Made by a program: the position numbers and the translations under genes. From positions 4,029,225 to 4,050,949 of the forward strand of contig BLXT01007308.1 of NCBI GenBank assembly GCA_019648995.1: a stretch of 21,725 nucleotides of DNA, read 5' to 3'. The stretch is from Plakobranchus ocellatus. Lineage: Eukaryota > Mollusca > Gastropoda > Plakobranchidae. Below the pieces are notes generated by a model, which was not told where the DNA came from, ran no database searches, and saw nothing but the letters and a program-made list of their open reading frames with translations. Shown here piece by piece: positions 1 through 8,935 of the stretch (position 1 is the first letter of the stretch; every line of letters starts with the position of its first letter).

Positions 1-1599
1 AAACACCCTCGGGGAGAATCATAGCAAAAAAAGAAATACCAAAGCCTTAGTTCATACCATTTTATTCAGAAAAACAGTAACAGTTGACATGTAGTAAAAA
101 AAATAAGGTTTTATGAGAACTTTTCAATGTTGAAATCTGAAGCATTGGCAATCAAGATGAAAAGGAATCCAACATCAGAATATCAGGAAGAAAAGTGTAC
201 AAAATTGTCAAAAACAGATTCAATGTCAATTGGATATTAACATTTTTCTCACGTCATTATTAACTCGAAAACTTAATAACGTCTCGAATCTGTGTAATTT
301 TTTTTTTTTATATAATTTTAGCCTTTGAATAAAAAGGACAAAACAATTTACAATTTCAAAGTTGTTAAGCGATCACAAGAGTTTTCATTGTCTTCTCAAA
401 TAACGTATAGACCTTTTTTTTCTTTTTTATTCTGTTTGCCCAAAGCAAAGCTTAAATTTGATATCAGTTGGCATTGTATAAACACAAAAAGAAATCAAAT
501 TGATTGTGTTTAAAGAGGCTGCATTGAGAGGGATGAAATCTGAGAAACAAGTTACAAACACAATCACACATACCACATGTTTGTATGTATACACAAATTT
601 ATATTACAAATGTATGTGTGCGCCTTTTTTTGTTTTGATTCAATATGATACTTCATTATTCATCTATGAACAATGCAAAGATAATCCAAGAAAGGATATA
701 TAATGGACGAGTAACAAAAATAAATGACTATAATGTATAATTTTGTTTCTTTAAGGAAATTTTTCTCTCGTTTTATTCAGAAAAGTCATTTCAGCGTAAG
801 TTGACGGAAATTAAAATCAAGATTTAAAAAAAATACCATAATTCTTATGTTTCTCTGTGTTAAAAATTCCTTTTTTTCGCCCATTGCAATAAAAGGTTAA
901 ATACAATGCTTGAGGTTATCTTCAATTTCAAGTTCTATTTTAGCTCTTATTAAAAATACAATTTTTTAGTAGAGAACATTTTTTTCAATCAGTGTAAAAA
1001 ATTATCCTTCCAACGTGCTTCATGTTTTGAATAAGTTTTCAGAAGCGTGTGCGGATATGAACAGTTCAATATTAAGCTATCAATGTTTTCATCTTTTTTC
1101 TTCCAAAATTGTTGTTTTCATTATTTTCCCATCAGTTGCTGTGTTAAGTTCTTTTTAATTTGCTCGATATATTTGTGTTCGATTGCTTCGTCAAGGCATT
1201 GACAAGTCCTGTATTTCAGAGTTTATTATTCAGCTTCAAAATTAAATTAAAAAGACTTATTTTAAATTGTATGGTTTTTTTTTTCTATTTTTTTTTTGTT
1301 TATTTTTTTATTTTTTTTTTTTTTGCGAAACTATATAAAGGTTCTTAAGCATTAAATTCCTTCAATATATTTTTTTATTCAGTAAAAAATTGGCTATAAA
1401 AGGGCGATAGTGCTTATGAATTGGTCGGGATAGATAGACATCACAGTACATTTATCTTCAGAAAAATTACATCTACATATTAGAATATCCTTAATGTAGG
1501 TCTACATACATTTATACCTAGAAACTAAGTCTAGTCTTAAACAGTCCACGTCCATTGACTATCTAACCGCAAAAATTGCTAAAGAATTTTAGATGTTAT
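1..1599. other. AT-rich region without a recognisable gene
   Basis: This stretch is dominated by A and T runs, including a T-rich block at about 1272-1325. The longest unbroken frames are short and of low complexity. A 37-codon ATG frame at 127-240 (+) is the only one of mixed composition, and its length is expected by chance. I see no repeat unit, RNA gene or splice-supported exon here. Confidence 0.6.
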
Positions 1600-1890
1600 G
1601 CCTAGAATATATCGAAGGACTCCGTACATGAACAACCTGGATTGTTAAATTTATGAGCCTAGATCTCGACAGGGCAAAAACATGGTTCTCTTGGTTTCCT
1701 TGAATCAACCTGGGATTCGGTGGCACCAGAAGCTTAGATCTAAAGCTAAAAGGTATGTGCCATTGTGCTGTCTGTGAATCCGCCGCTAATTCGATCGTAC
1801 TCTTAGCCTCGATCTAAACATGAAAGACATGGCATTACTGTGTCTCTGAATCCACCAGGATTTTTGGTGTCTTAGAATTCACTTCCGATT
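1600..1890. repeat. Decayed minisatellite, unit about 74 bp
   Basis: Successive segments begin with related words: GCCTAGAAT at 1600, GCCTAGATCT at 1657, GCTTAGATCT at 1732, GCCTCGATCT at 1806 and CTTAGAATTC at 1871. The two central steps are 75 and 74 bp. Within the units a second shared word recurs: TGAATCAACC (about 1700), TGAATCCGCC (1775) and TGAATCCACC (1847). The outer units are shorter or partial. The copies are heavily diverged, so the array is old. A related fragment appears to lie at 3030-3092. No reading frame is conserved between units. Confidence 0.6.
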
Positions 1891-2352
1891 GAGTCGGTGT
1901 AAATGCAGCAATGACGGCAGTGGCAGTAATTCGATCAGGGACAAAAAGTGGGTATTGGGATTGTGTGTGTGCTATTGGGAAAAGTGAAAAAAGGCTTTAA
2001 AGATTAGCTTTAAACAATGTTATCTATTTCAGACAGCCAATACCAATAGTTTCTATCTGTTTACGAAGTAGAGCTAAAGCCAATAGAATAAAATCTTTTT
2101 AATCAAAATTTATTCATTAATTCATATATTGAGGTTGTAAAATATTTTACTTATGTCATATTACCATACACACATTCACAAAATTGTACACATGCATTCA
2201 TTGCAAAAAATTGCTAAAGACCCTTTGTTAGTCTGGCTGTTTTAAAGGTTTGAAGGGTATACATAATTCCTCTATTTTTTTAATATGTAAACTGATTGTT
2301 CTTCCAAAATAATGGAAACTAAAGTGTTGGCTGAACACATTAATATAGCAAT
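1891..2352. other. AT-rich spacer, nothing recognised
   Basis: No frame of note, no tandem unit and no RNA-like structure is visible between the 74 bp array and the coding-like segment that follows. Confidence 0.5.
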
Positions 2353-3072
2353 ATGAGTGATAACGTTTTTCGTGTAAGAATTGGACCTAAATCAATGTTT
2401 AAAAAAACTTGGAAGCATTTAATTCACAAAAGAGATGTTTTTTTGTATGTACATGGAGAAAAACTAACAGTGAACACTGATAAAAATGATATAAGGTAGA
2501 TCAGCAAATACTGTCAGTAAATCTCAAGTCCAGGCCTGTTAGTGTTCAGTAAGTGATAATTCATCCAAAGAGGAACACAAATTTATAGAGAGTATAAGCA
2601 CGCACGCCAACTTTCTCCTTGTTCAGAATAAAAGAGGAAAAATAGAAGGCACTTCCATTGTGAAACACACTGACCTGATGAAGAAATACAAAAAATATAG
2701 CGTGAAATTAGTAGAAGAAAAGAACCAAATAACATGCAAAACAACTTCTACGTTTGAAAAGCTTAATCCCCTATGATTGCGTCTGTGATCTTTGCAAAGA
2801 AATCGGGATCAAGTTGATATCAAAGCTTTAAAAGTTTGTAATTTCTAGGATATTCCATCTAATACACAAATAAGATTGCTCCTTGTTTTTAAATCATGAG
2901 AGGCATTGTGTGCAAACTCGGGCAACATTACGGCACGTTTCTCATTAGCAGAGAAGTGGCTCCAATGTTAGAGTTTTCATGTTCGGACGCGTGCCAGGCG
3001 TGTCCGAACGGCTGCTTAAAAAAGCTCTCAATAGTTGGCCGTAATACTGTCTCATCCCTGAATCCAGTATGA
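2353..3072 (+). pseudogene. Possible decayed coding region of unknown family
   Basis: Four partly overlapping open stretches follow one another on the + strand. They are an ATG frame of 48 codons (2353-2499), a 77-codon frame (2543-2773), a frame at 2733-2828 and an ATG frame of 58 codons (2896-3072). The third contains PYDCVCDLCKEIGIKL, and the fourth contains CSDACQACPNGC. These cysteine clusters resemble metal-binding knuckles, but I cannot assign a family. The first frame reads MSDNVFRVRIGPKSMFKKTW at its start. One frameshift and one stop separate the first two. Chance is a serious alternative, since at this base composition open frames near 77 codons are expected several times in a window this size. 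The series on one strand and the somewhat higher GC are the only support. The end of the last frame overlaps a relic of the 74 bp repeat. Confidence 0.25.
2981..3009. repeat. Inverted repeat, 11 bp stem and 7 nt loop
   Basis: GTTCGGACGCG at 2981-2991 pairs with CGTGTCCGAAC at 2999-3009. The only non-Watson-Crick pair is one G-T wobble, and the loop is TGCCAGG. The stem is GC-rich while its surroundings are AT-rich. It lies inside the last coding-like frame of the neighbouring possible pseudogene. Confidence 0.75.
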
Positions 3073-3092
3073 GCCAGTTTCGAATTACATCC
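3030..3092. repeat. Probable stray unit of the 74 bp repeat
   Basis: CTGAATCCA at 3058 followed by GAATTACATCC at 3082 mirrors CTGAATCCA at 1846 followed by GAATTCACTTCC at 1875, with a 5 bp difference in spacing. The upstream words GGCCGTAATACTGTCT and GGCATTACTGTGTCT also align. The match is short, so it is given as probable only. Confidence 0.35.
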
Positions 3093-5289
3093 AAGCTTCC
3101 CCTAAAAATGAACAAATCAATTGTTAAGGTACATACTGTTTTCTGTGGCTTTGATATGTTTTACTATTCATTAGAGCAATGTCATTGTCCTTGTCTCATT
3201 GTTGTTGCTATGGTCGTTGATGGTTTGGTGCTATATAAGACTTTAAGATTTTTTTTTAACTTAAAGATATAATTTCAACACTACAAACAGTAAATAAATA
3301 CATCTTAAACTCCTAAAACAGTGTTCAGATTACGAATACTGCAAGATATTCTATTTTAAAAATGTCATTAAATATCATTTAAAAAATTAGTTGGTTTTTT
3401 TTTTATTTAATATCTCATTAGTTAGGAATCTTCTCATTATTATAATACGACTACAGTAATATCTGGTTTAATTGTGTCCTAACATTAATTTTAAAAATGT
3501 TACTTTCTGTGCGACTTATCCAAAGCCACCTGTTTGTGTCAGTTTAGTTTTAACAAATTTCAATGAAAAACACATTGTGCAATAGTGTTAAAAGTGTCTT
3601 TTCTTCTTGTATTAAAATGCAGTGATAAAATATTCTCTGGATAATCATAATTACTTTATCATGAAAAGATAGCACTGAGACTGAGAGAACATGAGTGAAA
3701 TTATGTGTGTTTTAAAAGACCCATGTAGTATTATACGATATGCATTTAGTAGTAACATGCATACAACGGTACGAAAAAGTGAATACACGGCCTAAGAGAT
3801 TCATTTAAAAAGTCTAGTTTCATAACTTGTTTTTATCAGGCAGTTTGACTTATTTTACTGCCAAGGAGAGATGTATATCCTGTCCGAAAATTGTGCAGAT
3901 TAGAAACTTATGAAAGAAGAATACGCACTCTATTCTAGATCAATTTGTTCATAATTCTCACATTAAAATAGATGATATGATTTGGACGTTTAGTCTGTCC
4001 TTTACAATTTTCGCTCATTTGACACACATGTTTTGTTTTTAATATACTAAAGAACCAAAGCGTCAACATTTTACTGCCAAGAAAGACAATATTTCCTTAA
4101 AAAAAAAAATCTGAAGAAATTTATTGCCAGAATATTAAATTTAAGCAAGCCCGCAGTCAAAATTATAGGGATGATATATAACTAACTTTTAAAATGACGT
4201 ACGCTCTCAAATCTCATTTATTTTGTTAAAATTGATATTTTTATTCACAAAACATCAGATTCAGTGATGGATTGAATGGAAAAGAAAGAACAGCAAATAG
4301 ACTGAAAGATAAACAAAGGGACTGAGAGGGTAAAAGGTCGAAGAAAAACAGGTTATTACCTAAGAAGCGTAATTAAATAATAAAATTTCCTGCTATTCTT
4401 TACACATCTGACAAACATTAGGTTCTCACGCAATTTTTTTCTGCCACCTGCACATATCAATGTGCACAAAATTACCGCACGCACACCAAGAATTTGCCCA
4501 GTAACTTGGTTAAAAACCACACAAATTCAAGTTGTACTAAATCCCATATTGGTAAAATAGCTGAGGAAAGAACCTGGCCTAACCTCTAACGCTACACTAA
4601 TGTATGAGCAGAAATAGTCCGAACGTTCAGGTAGGTATACATGCAAACAGTGCCTGACTCTGTATGAGAGGAGAATGAGAGAATACGCAGCAATTCAAGA
4701 ACAGGTGATGAACATAGTTATAACTGTTCAACACGCAAACTTCCAGATGGCTTTCTTTTGCCTGAAGTAATATTCAATCAAAACATTTGAACGTTCCTTT
4801 CATTATTTCCGCAGTAGTAGGCCCTAGTACTTTCTCGAGGCGAACGTAAACGCATTACAATGATGTATTTATTTTGTGATCGTAAAATCTTAAGAGTCAA
4901 ACGGTATAGTTATATTTTATAACCAAAATGATTTTAAGTCCCGTTTATGCCTACAACTTCTATAGATGGTTTGTTGAAAGCTTGTTGATACTAAGGCAAT
5001 CTTATGTGAGATTAACAAAACCTGAATCTAAATCTTTGCTAATAGAAAATACCTGGTAGATAAAAATCTCATGGATGATTTTTGTCATATAGCAAAACAC
5101 ACCCGTTCGTTGTTATAATAATTATAATAGGACTTTTAGAATCATATATACTTGCGCTTTTAAGCCTCTCTACTGTTTTCTACCATCCAATTCCGATCAG
5201 AATTAAACAAGGGTCTTAATTCAGGCTAAAATAAAAAGAAAACAAAATTTCAAGTCTTTGGTTGACTTCAACAACTCAGGCTTTAATGT
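3093..5289. other. AT-rich region without a recognisable gene
   Basis: There are no credible long frames or tandem arrays. Two short similar patches lie at 3851-3890 and 4067-4110, both starting ATTTTACTGCCAAG. The rest looks like neutral AT-rich DNA. Confidence 0.55.
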
Positions 5290-5450
5290 ATGCAAAAGTC
5301 TAACAAACAGACTTGAATTTTATTCTAGCTTTTTACGCAGACTTAAGATTTATACTAGCTCTAATGAACACTTAAACTTGTTCGATATCTTATGTAGACT
5401 TAAAAGGTATTCTAGACCTTATGTAGACGTTAGACTAACCTAGATTTTAT
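5290..5450. repeat. Degenerate tandem array, unit about 25-32 bp
   Basis: The pattern (CTTATG)TAGACTTAA...TTCTAGA recurs with drift. Examples are ACAGACTTGAATTTTATTCT (about 5306), GCAGACTTAAGATTTATACT (about 5337), TGTAGACTTAAAAGGTATTC (about 5394) and TGTAGACGTTAGACTAACCT (about 5422). The unit length varies, as in an old minisatellite. A 61-codon open frame crosses the array, but it reflects the repeat and not a gene. Confidence 0.45.
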
Positions 5451-6289
5451 GAGATCTGGAAATTTTTCAGATTTTTTCCTATGATCAATCCTGCGATTAG
5501 AAAATTTCCAAGAAACATTAATTCACGATTACAATGCATGAGAAAGAGAAAATAGAATTTTAGATGATAAGATAAAAGATAAATAAGAAGTCGAGAAAAA
5601 TTTGGAAAGGTAGACAAGTTTAAATTCGTAGTGAAAACGGTAGATGAAGGAGAAAGAAAAAGATTATATTTTTAAGAAAAGGCCCTTTCAACAGTAACAT
5701 GCCAGATTTAGATATAAATTGAAGACCTCTGTTCCGTTATTAACTATGAACTTCAAGTTTTCTATCAACGTGATGCTTTTTTCATTCATCATTGCGCTAG
5801 TTTTATGACTGTTTAATAACGAGTATTTCTTGATGCGGATTATTTGCGTAAAATTTAAGTGATAAAATTGTTTCCACCTTTAAAGGTGTATATATATATT
5901 AACTTTGTCTTGAGTCACTCTGTGAAAAGTATTCTTTCATAAATGTAGTTTCTCATGTTCAAAGAGAATTTAAATGCATCGCTACTTAGATAATGAACTA
6001 AATGTTTAAAAAATTACATGAGAAAAACTAAAAAAAACTTGGATACATGCTCTAAGACAAATTATTCTGGAAGATTAAAACATTTAAAGAAATTAATCAA
6101 TTACCGTATTTAAGTAATAAAAATTAAGTTGGCTACTTTTTGATAAACCTCTTTAGTTCTTTGGGGTTGTTTTTCCCGGTGAATACAACAGACGATGTAA
6201 AATTTGAAAAGAGGTGAGTAAGATAATAAAAATTAAGAATAAAAACCAATAAGAGTTGTTGCCTTTGAATTCAGTTATATTATTAGGAT
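5451..6289. other. AT-rich spacer, nothing recognised
   Basis: I see only short frames and a small (TA)n run near 5890. No gene, RNA or repeat unit is supported. Confidence 0.5.
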
Positions 6290-6440
6290 TAGGGAAGTAC
6301 AGGCGACGTCAAGCCTAGGGAACCATTGCATAATGCTTGGCGCCAAGAAATAAACCATTTTACCAGCTTCAGGGAACTTGTTGCTGAATAACTCATCCTA
6401 CGAAAGAGAAGGGTGAGTTAAATCGCGACACCGTGATTCA

Positions 6441-6442
<2 letters not shown>
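6290..6442. repeat. GC-richer island with nested dyads
   Basis: The island holds a perfect 12 bp palindrome, CTTGGCGCCAAG, at 6336-6347. It also holds a nested hairpin. GCTGAAT (6383-6389) pairs with ATTCAGC (6436-6442), and inside it ACTCATCC (6391-6398) pairs with GGGTGAGT (6411-6418) with one G-T wobble. It runs directly into an (AG)n tract. It may be part of a small non-autonomous transposable element, but no terminal repeat or pol III box is clear. Confidence 0.45.

Positions 6443-6480
<38 letters not shown>
6443..6480. repeat. (AG)19 microsatellite
   Basis: Nineteen uninterrupted AG units abut the outer arm of the preceding dyad and end at CTCAATG. Confidence 0.98.
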
Positions 6481-6482
<2 letters not shown>

Positions 6483-6545
6483 CAATGAAAGTACGATTCA
6501 ATTAATGAATTTATGCTACATTAGATCTAGCTTCTCGAGAATCTG

Positions 6546-6890
6546 AAGCTATAATTAGGCATCGAATATAGACCTGTAAGCCTAATCAAGCCTATCTGGA
6601 TCTAGACAATAACACCTTGATTTAGATATCTTAGCTGGAATTTAAACCTTTTCTTCCAGACACAGGCAAACAATAGATCAGAATTTAGAACTAGAATAAC
6701 CAAGATAATGAATGATGCCACTTTGCTTGACTAGAATACAGCCCAGAATTAAAGCAAAGCTATGATTAGGCCTTGAATCTAGATCTATAATCAGGCCTAT
6801 CTAGATTTAGATCTAATGTCGCTTTCATTTGGATATCAAAGCTAGAATCTAGACCTTCGCTTCCGGTGCTACCCAGAATGAAAAACATCG
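6546..6890. repeat. Diverged tandem duplication, offset about 207-211 bp
   Basis: AAGCTATAATTAGG at 6546 recurs as AAGCTATGATTAGG at 6757, an offset of 211. The order of later words is kept: AGGCAT.GAAT against AGGCCTTGAAT, GCCTATCTGGATCTAGA against GCCTATCTAGATTTAGA, GATATC at 6625 and 6832, and CTTCCAGA against CTTCCGGT at an offset of 207. Copy 1 covers about 6546-6700 and copy 2 about 6757-6890. Copy 2 then runs straight into the first copy of the 250 bp dispersed repeat. Confidence 0.65.
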
Positions 6891-6898
6891 ATGAGTCT

Positions 6899-7160
6899 AT
6901 CTCTATGGCCTCAATGTAAGCAATGATAAACCGGATATTTAAACATTTCAAATGTTAGAACATGGCTGATCGAAAAATTCTGAGTTATATTTTGAGGAAA
7001 CAATCTATAAACAAAAAAATTAGAGGGCGGAAAAAGTTGGAATTGTAGACTAAGACAGGGCACCCCTCCGCCACAGCTAATCTTTTGTTCAAAATTTGAA
7101 GTCATTCTATTCTGTGATTTAAAGTGACGTAAAATTCAAAGTACACAAATATAGTATATA
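6899..7160 (+). repeat. Dispersed repeat, copy 1
   Basis: This segment aligns along its length with 8691-8935 in the same orientation. Shared words in order include ATCTCTATGG, CATGGCTGATCG, ATATTTTGAGGAAACAAT, AATTTGAAGTCATTCT and AAGTACACAAATA. By eye roughly four bases in five agree, with small indels. No coding frame is conserved between the copies and no terminal inverted repeats are visible, so the element class is undetermined. Confidence 0.8.
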
Positions 7161-7282
7161 TGAATGGATGAACAAATCTTTTCATGAACATCATACCGTC
7201 TTTTCATCGTCTTATGATGAATTTACAGCCAGCGAATGAACGATTCTAGATATTTTTTAAAAAATAGATTTTATCATGTCTT

Positions 7283-7293
7283 ATTACCCAAAA
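7283..7293 (+). repeat. Target-site duplication, left copy
   Basis: ATTACCCAAAA here is repeated exactly at 7418-7428, on the other side of the RTE 3' fragment. Confidence 0.8.
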
Positions 7294-7417
7294 TTGAAGG
7301 CCTGACAGACTGGCTGAAGGCAGGGAAATCGTTGGAAGCAATAGAAGCGACAAAGGACAGGAAAAAGTGGAGGACCATGATCGCCAACGCTGTAAAGCAA
7401 GGCACCTGATGATGATG
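7294..7417 (+). mobile_element. 5'-truncated RTE-like LINE insertion
   Basis: This 124 bp insertion carries only the last codons of a LINE ORF2 and its tail. From 7296 the frame has no stops until TGA at 7407-7409 and reads GLTDWLKAGKSLEAIEAT, then KDRKKWRTMIANAVKQGT. The xDRxxWR pattern just before the stop is typical of the extreme C-terminus of RTE/BovB-type ORF2 proteins. The stop is followed by a TGATGATGATG tail, and RTE elements characteristically end in short tandem repeats instead of poly(A). An 11 bp target-site duplication, ATTACCCAAAA, flanks it exactly. The intact frame and perfect duplication suggest a relatively recent insertion, severely 5'-truncated during target-primed reverse transcription. 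It cannot be autonomous. Confidence 0.88.
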
Positions 7418-7428
7418 ATTACCCAAAA
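7418..7428 (+). repeat. Target-site duplication, right copy
   Basis: This is the exact repeat of 7283-7293. It starts immediately after the GATGATG tail of the insertion. Confidence 0.8.
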
Positions 7429-7815
7429 ATAATCTTTGAAAAACGAAAACACCAAGATGAAATTTTCATTATTTTCGTGAAAAAAAATTTCAATTAAGTT
7501 CTAACCGCATGTCAAGAGGAACGTTCCTGAGCATTGGGAGAAGGAAAGTTGACGAACATACCAATTGCTGTCAAATATCAAAGAGCGAGGAGAAACTTGG
7601 CCTGTTAGATTTACGAGGGAGATACGTTGCGATGATGTGGTTTTGTGCATATTAGCCTTCCACATAATAATGATATCGGGCTTTCAGGCCCTCTTAAGGC
7701 TGGTGCATTGGTGGTAAAAAGAAACTGGTAAACTTAAGGGTTCCTGCATACTCAGGGTGGCTTTGCTAACCACACACCAGTGTGCCATCAGCTTCTTCAA
7801 TTGTGATGACAATTC
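7429..7815. other. Spacer with moderate GC, no gene recognised
   Basis: The stretch at 7660-7800 is more GC-rich than its surroundings. It contains TGGTGCATTGG at about 7701, which weakly resembles a pol III A box. No convincing B box follows, so no SINE is called. It ends at a CT microsatellite. Confidence 0.4.
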
Positions 7816-7831
7816 TTTCTCTCTCTCTCTC

Positions 7832-7880
<49 letters not shown>
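7816..7880. repeat. (CT)n microsatellite
   Basis: This is about 65 bp of CT repeats with a single CCC interruption at about 7841. It ends in TTTCAG, which mimics a splice acceptor. No coding frame supports an exon after it. Confidence 0.97.
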
Positions 7881-7881
<1 letters not shown>

Positions 7882-8460
7882 AGATTATGAGCTTCGATTC
7901 AGTGAGTTTATGACGTTAAGAATGCTGATATATCAATTTATCCATCTTTGCTAAATTACAGTTTGTTTAAACTTGTTTAGAAAATATCTAAAGAAAAATT
8001 TGGTTCATCAAACATGTTATTAGCCATGTCCAAACCAAAAAAAGTAGTCGCCATACATGTTATATTTAATAGTTTTAACTGCAAAATACAACAAATGCAT
8101 AACAATTATTTCGCATTTCTATAAAATAAACTGTTCTGCTTGAATTCTTCATCTCTATGTGACGATGACATGTGAATTTGGACGAAAGCATCTCTGTTGA
8201 GTTTGTGTGGGCAGTACTGATCATATTTATTTTATTTATATTTCCCGTTTGGTGTGTCTTCATTTGGCTTCATACCTGCTCAGGATTGTCAATAATTACC
8301 CAGCCTACCTGAATCTGGTCTTAGGCTCATTAATCCTCTTTACTGCCAAAGCAACAGAAATAATTTAATTAAACGACTAACTGTCAATTTTTCTTGTATT
8401 GTGGGATTTCGGTGAACGAAATAGAGGAAGAGTCAGAGAGATAGAGGGAGAAAAATGTTA

Positions 8461-8490
8461 TGTGTGTGTGTGTGTGTGTGCTTGTGTGTG
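8461..8490. repeat. (TG)n microsatellite
   Basis: Ten uninterrupted TG units are followed by CT and a further TGTGTGTG. A purine-rich GA-type stretch precedes it at 8425-8455. Confidence 0.95.
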
Positions 8491-8690
8491 AGGAAGGCAG
8501 ATACAACAGAGAAATATGAGAATAAGGTGAGGCCGACGGGTAAATGAAGGGAGTCAACGAAATATTGATAAGTAGTTTCTAAAACAGAATTGATGTAAAA
8601 TGACGCTCAATTTTGTTAATTGAATCCTGTTTCCATCCGATTCGGACACTGTTATAGTCTTAATACGAGTATAGGCAATTCGTTTGTGGT

Positions 8691-8935
8691 ATCTCTATGG
8701 TCGCAATGTAAAAATCATAAACTGGACATTTATACATTTCAGGTTAGCAGCATGGCTGATCGTAAATTTCTGATTTAATCTATATTTTGAGGAAACAATA
8801 TAAAACCAAAAATTAGAAGGAGGTAGAATTTGGACTCTCTCGCCAAAGCTAATCTTTCATACCAAAATTTGAAGTCATTCTGTTTAGAGTTTTACTTGAC
8901 ATAAAATACAAAGTACACAAATACATATAGTACAG
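8691..8935 (+). repeat. Dispersed repeat, copy 2
   Basis: This is the second copy of the repeat at 6899-7160, in direct orientation 1.79 kb away. The homology starts at ATCTCTATGG and fades after AAAGTACACAAATACATATAG. The copies differ by many substitutions and several indels, including loss of the block that contains GACAGGGCACCCCTC in copy 1. Confidence 0.8.

Noticed and set aside
7660-7815. A second SINE near TGGTGCATTGG
   Set aside because: The A-box match is imperfect, and only GGTTC of a B box is found downstream.
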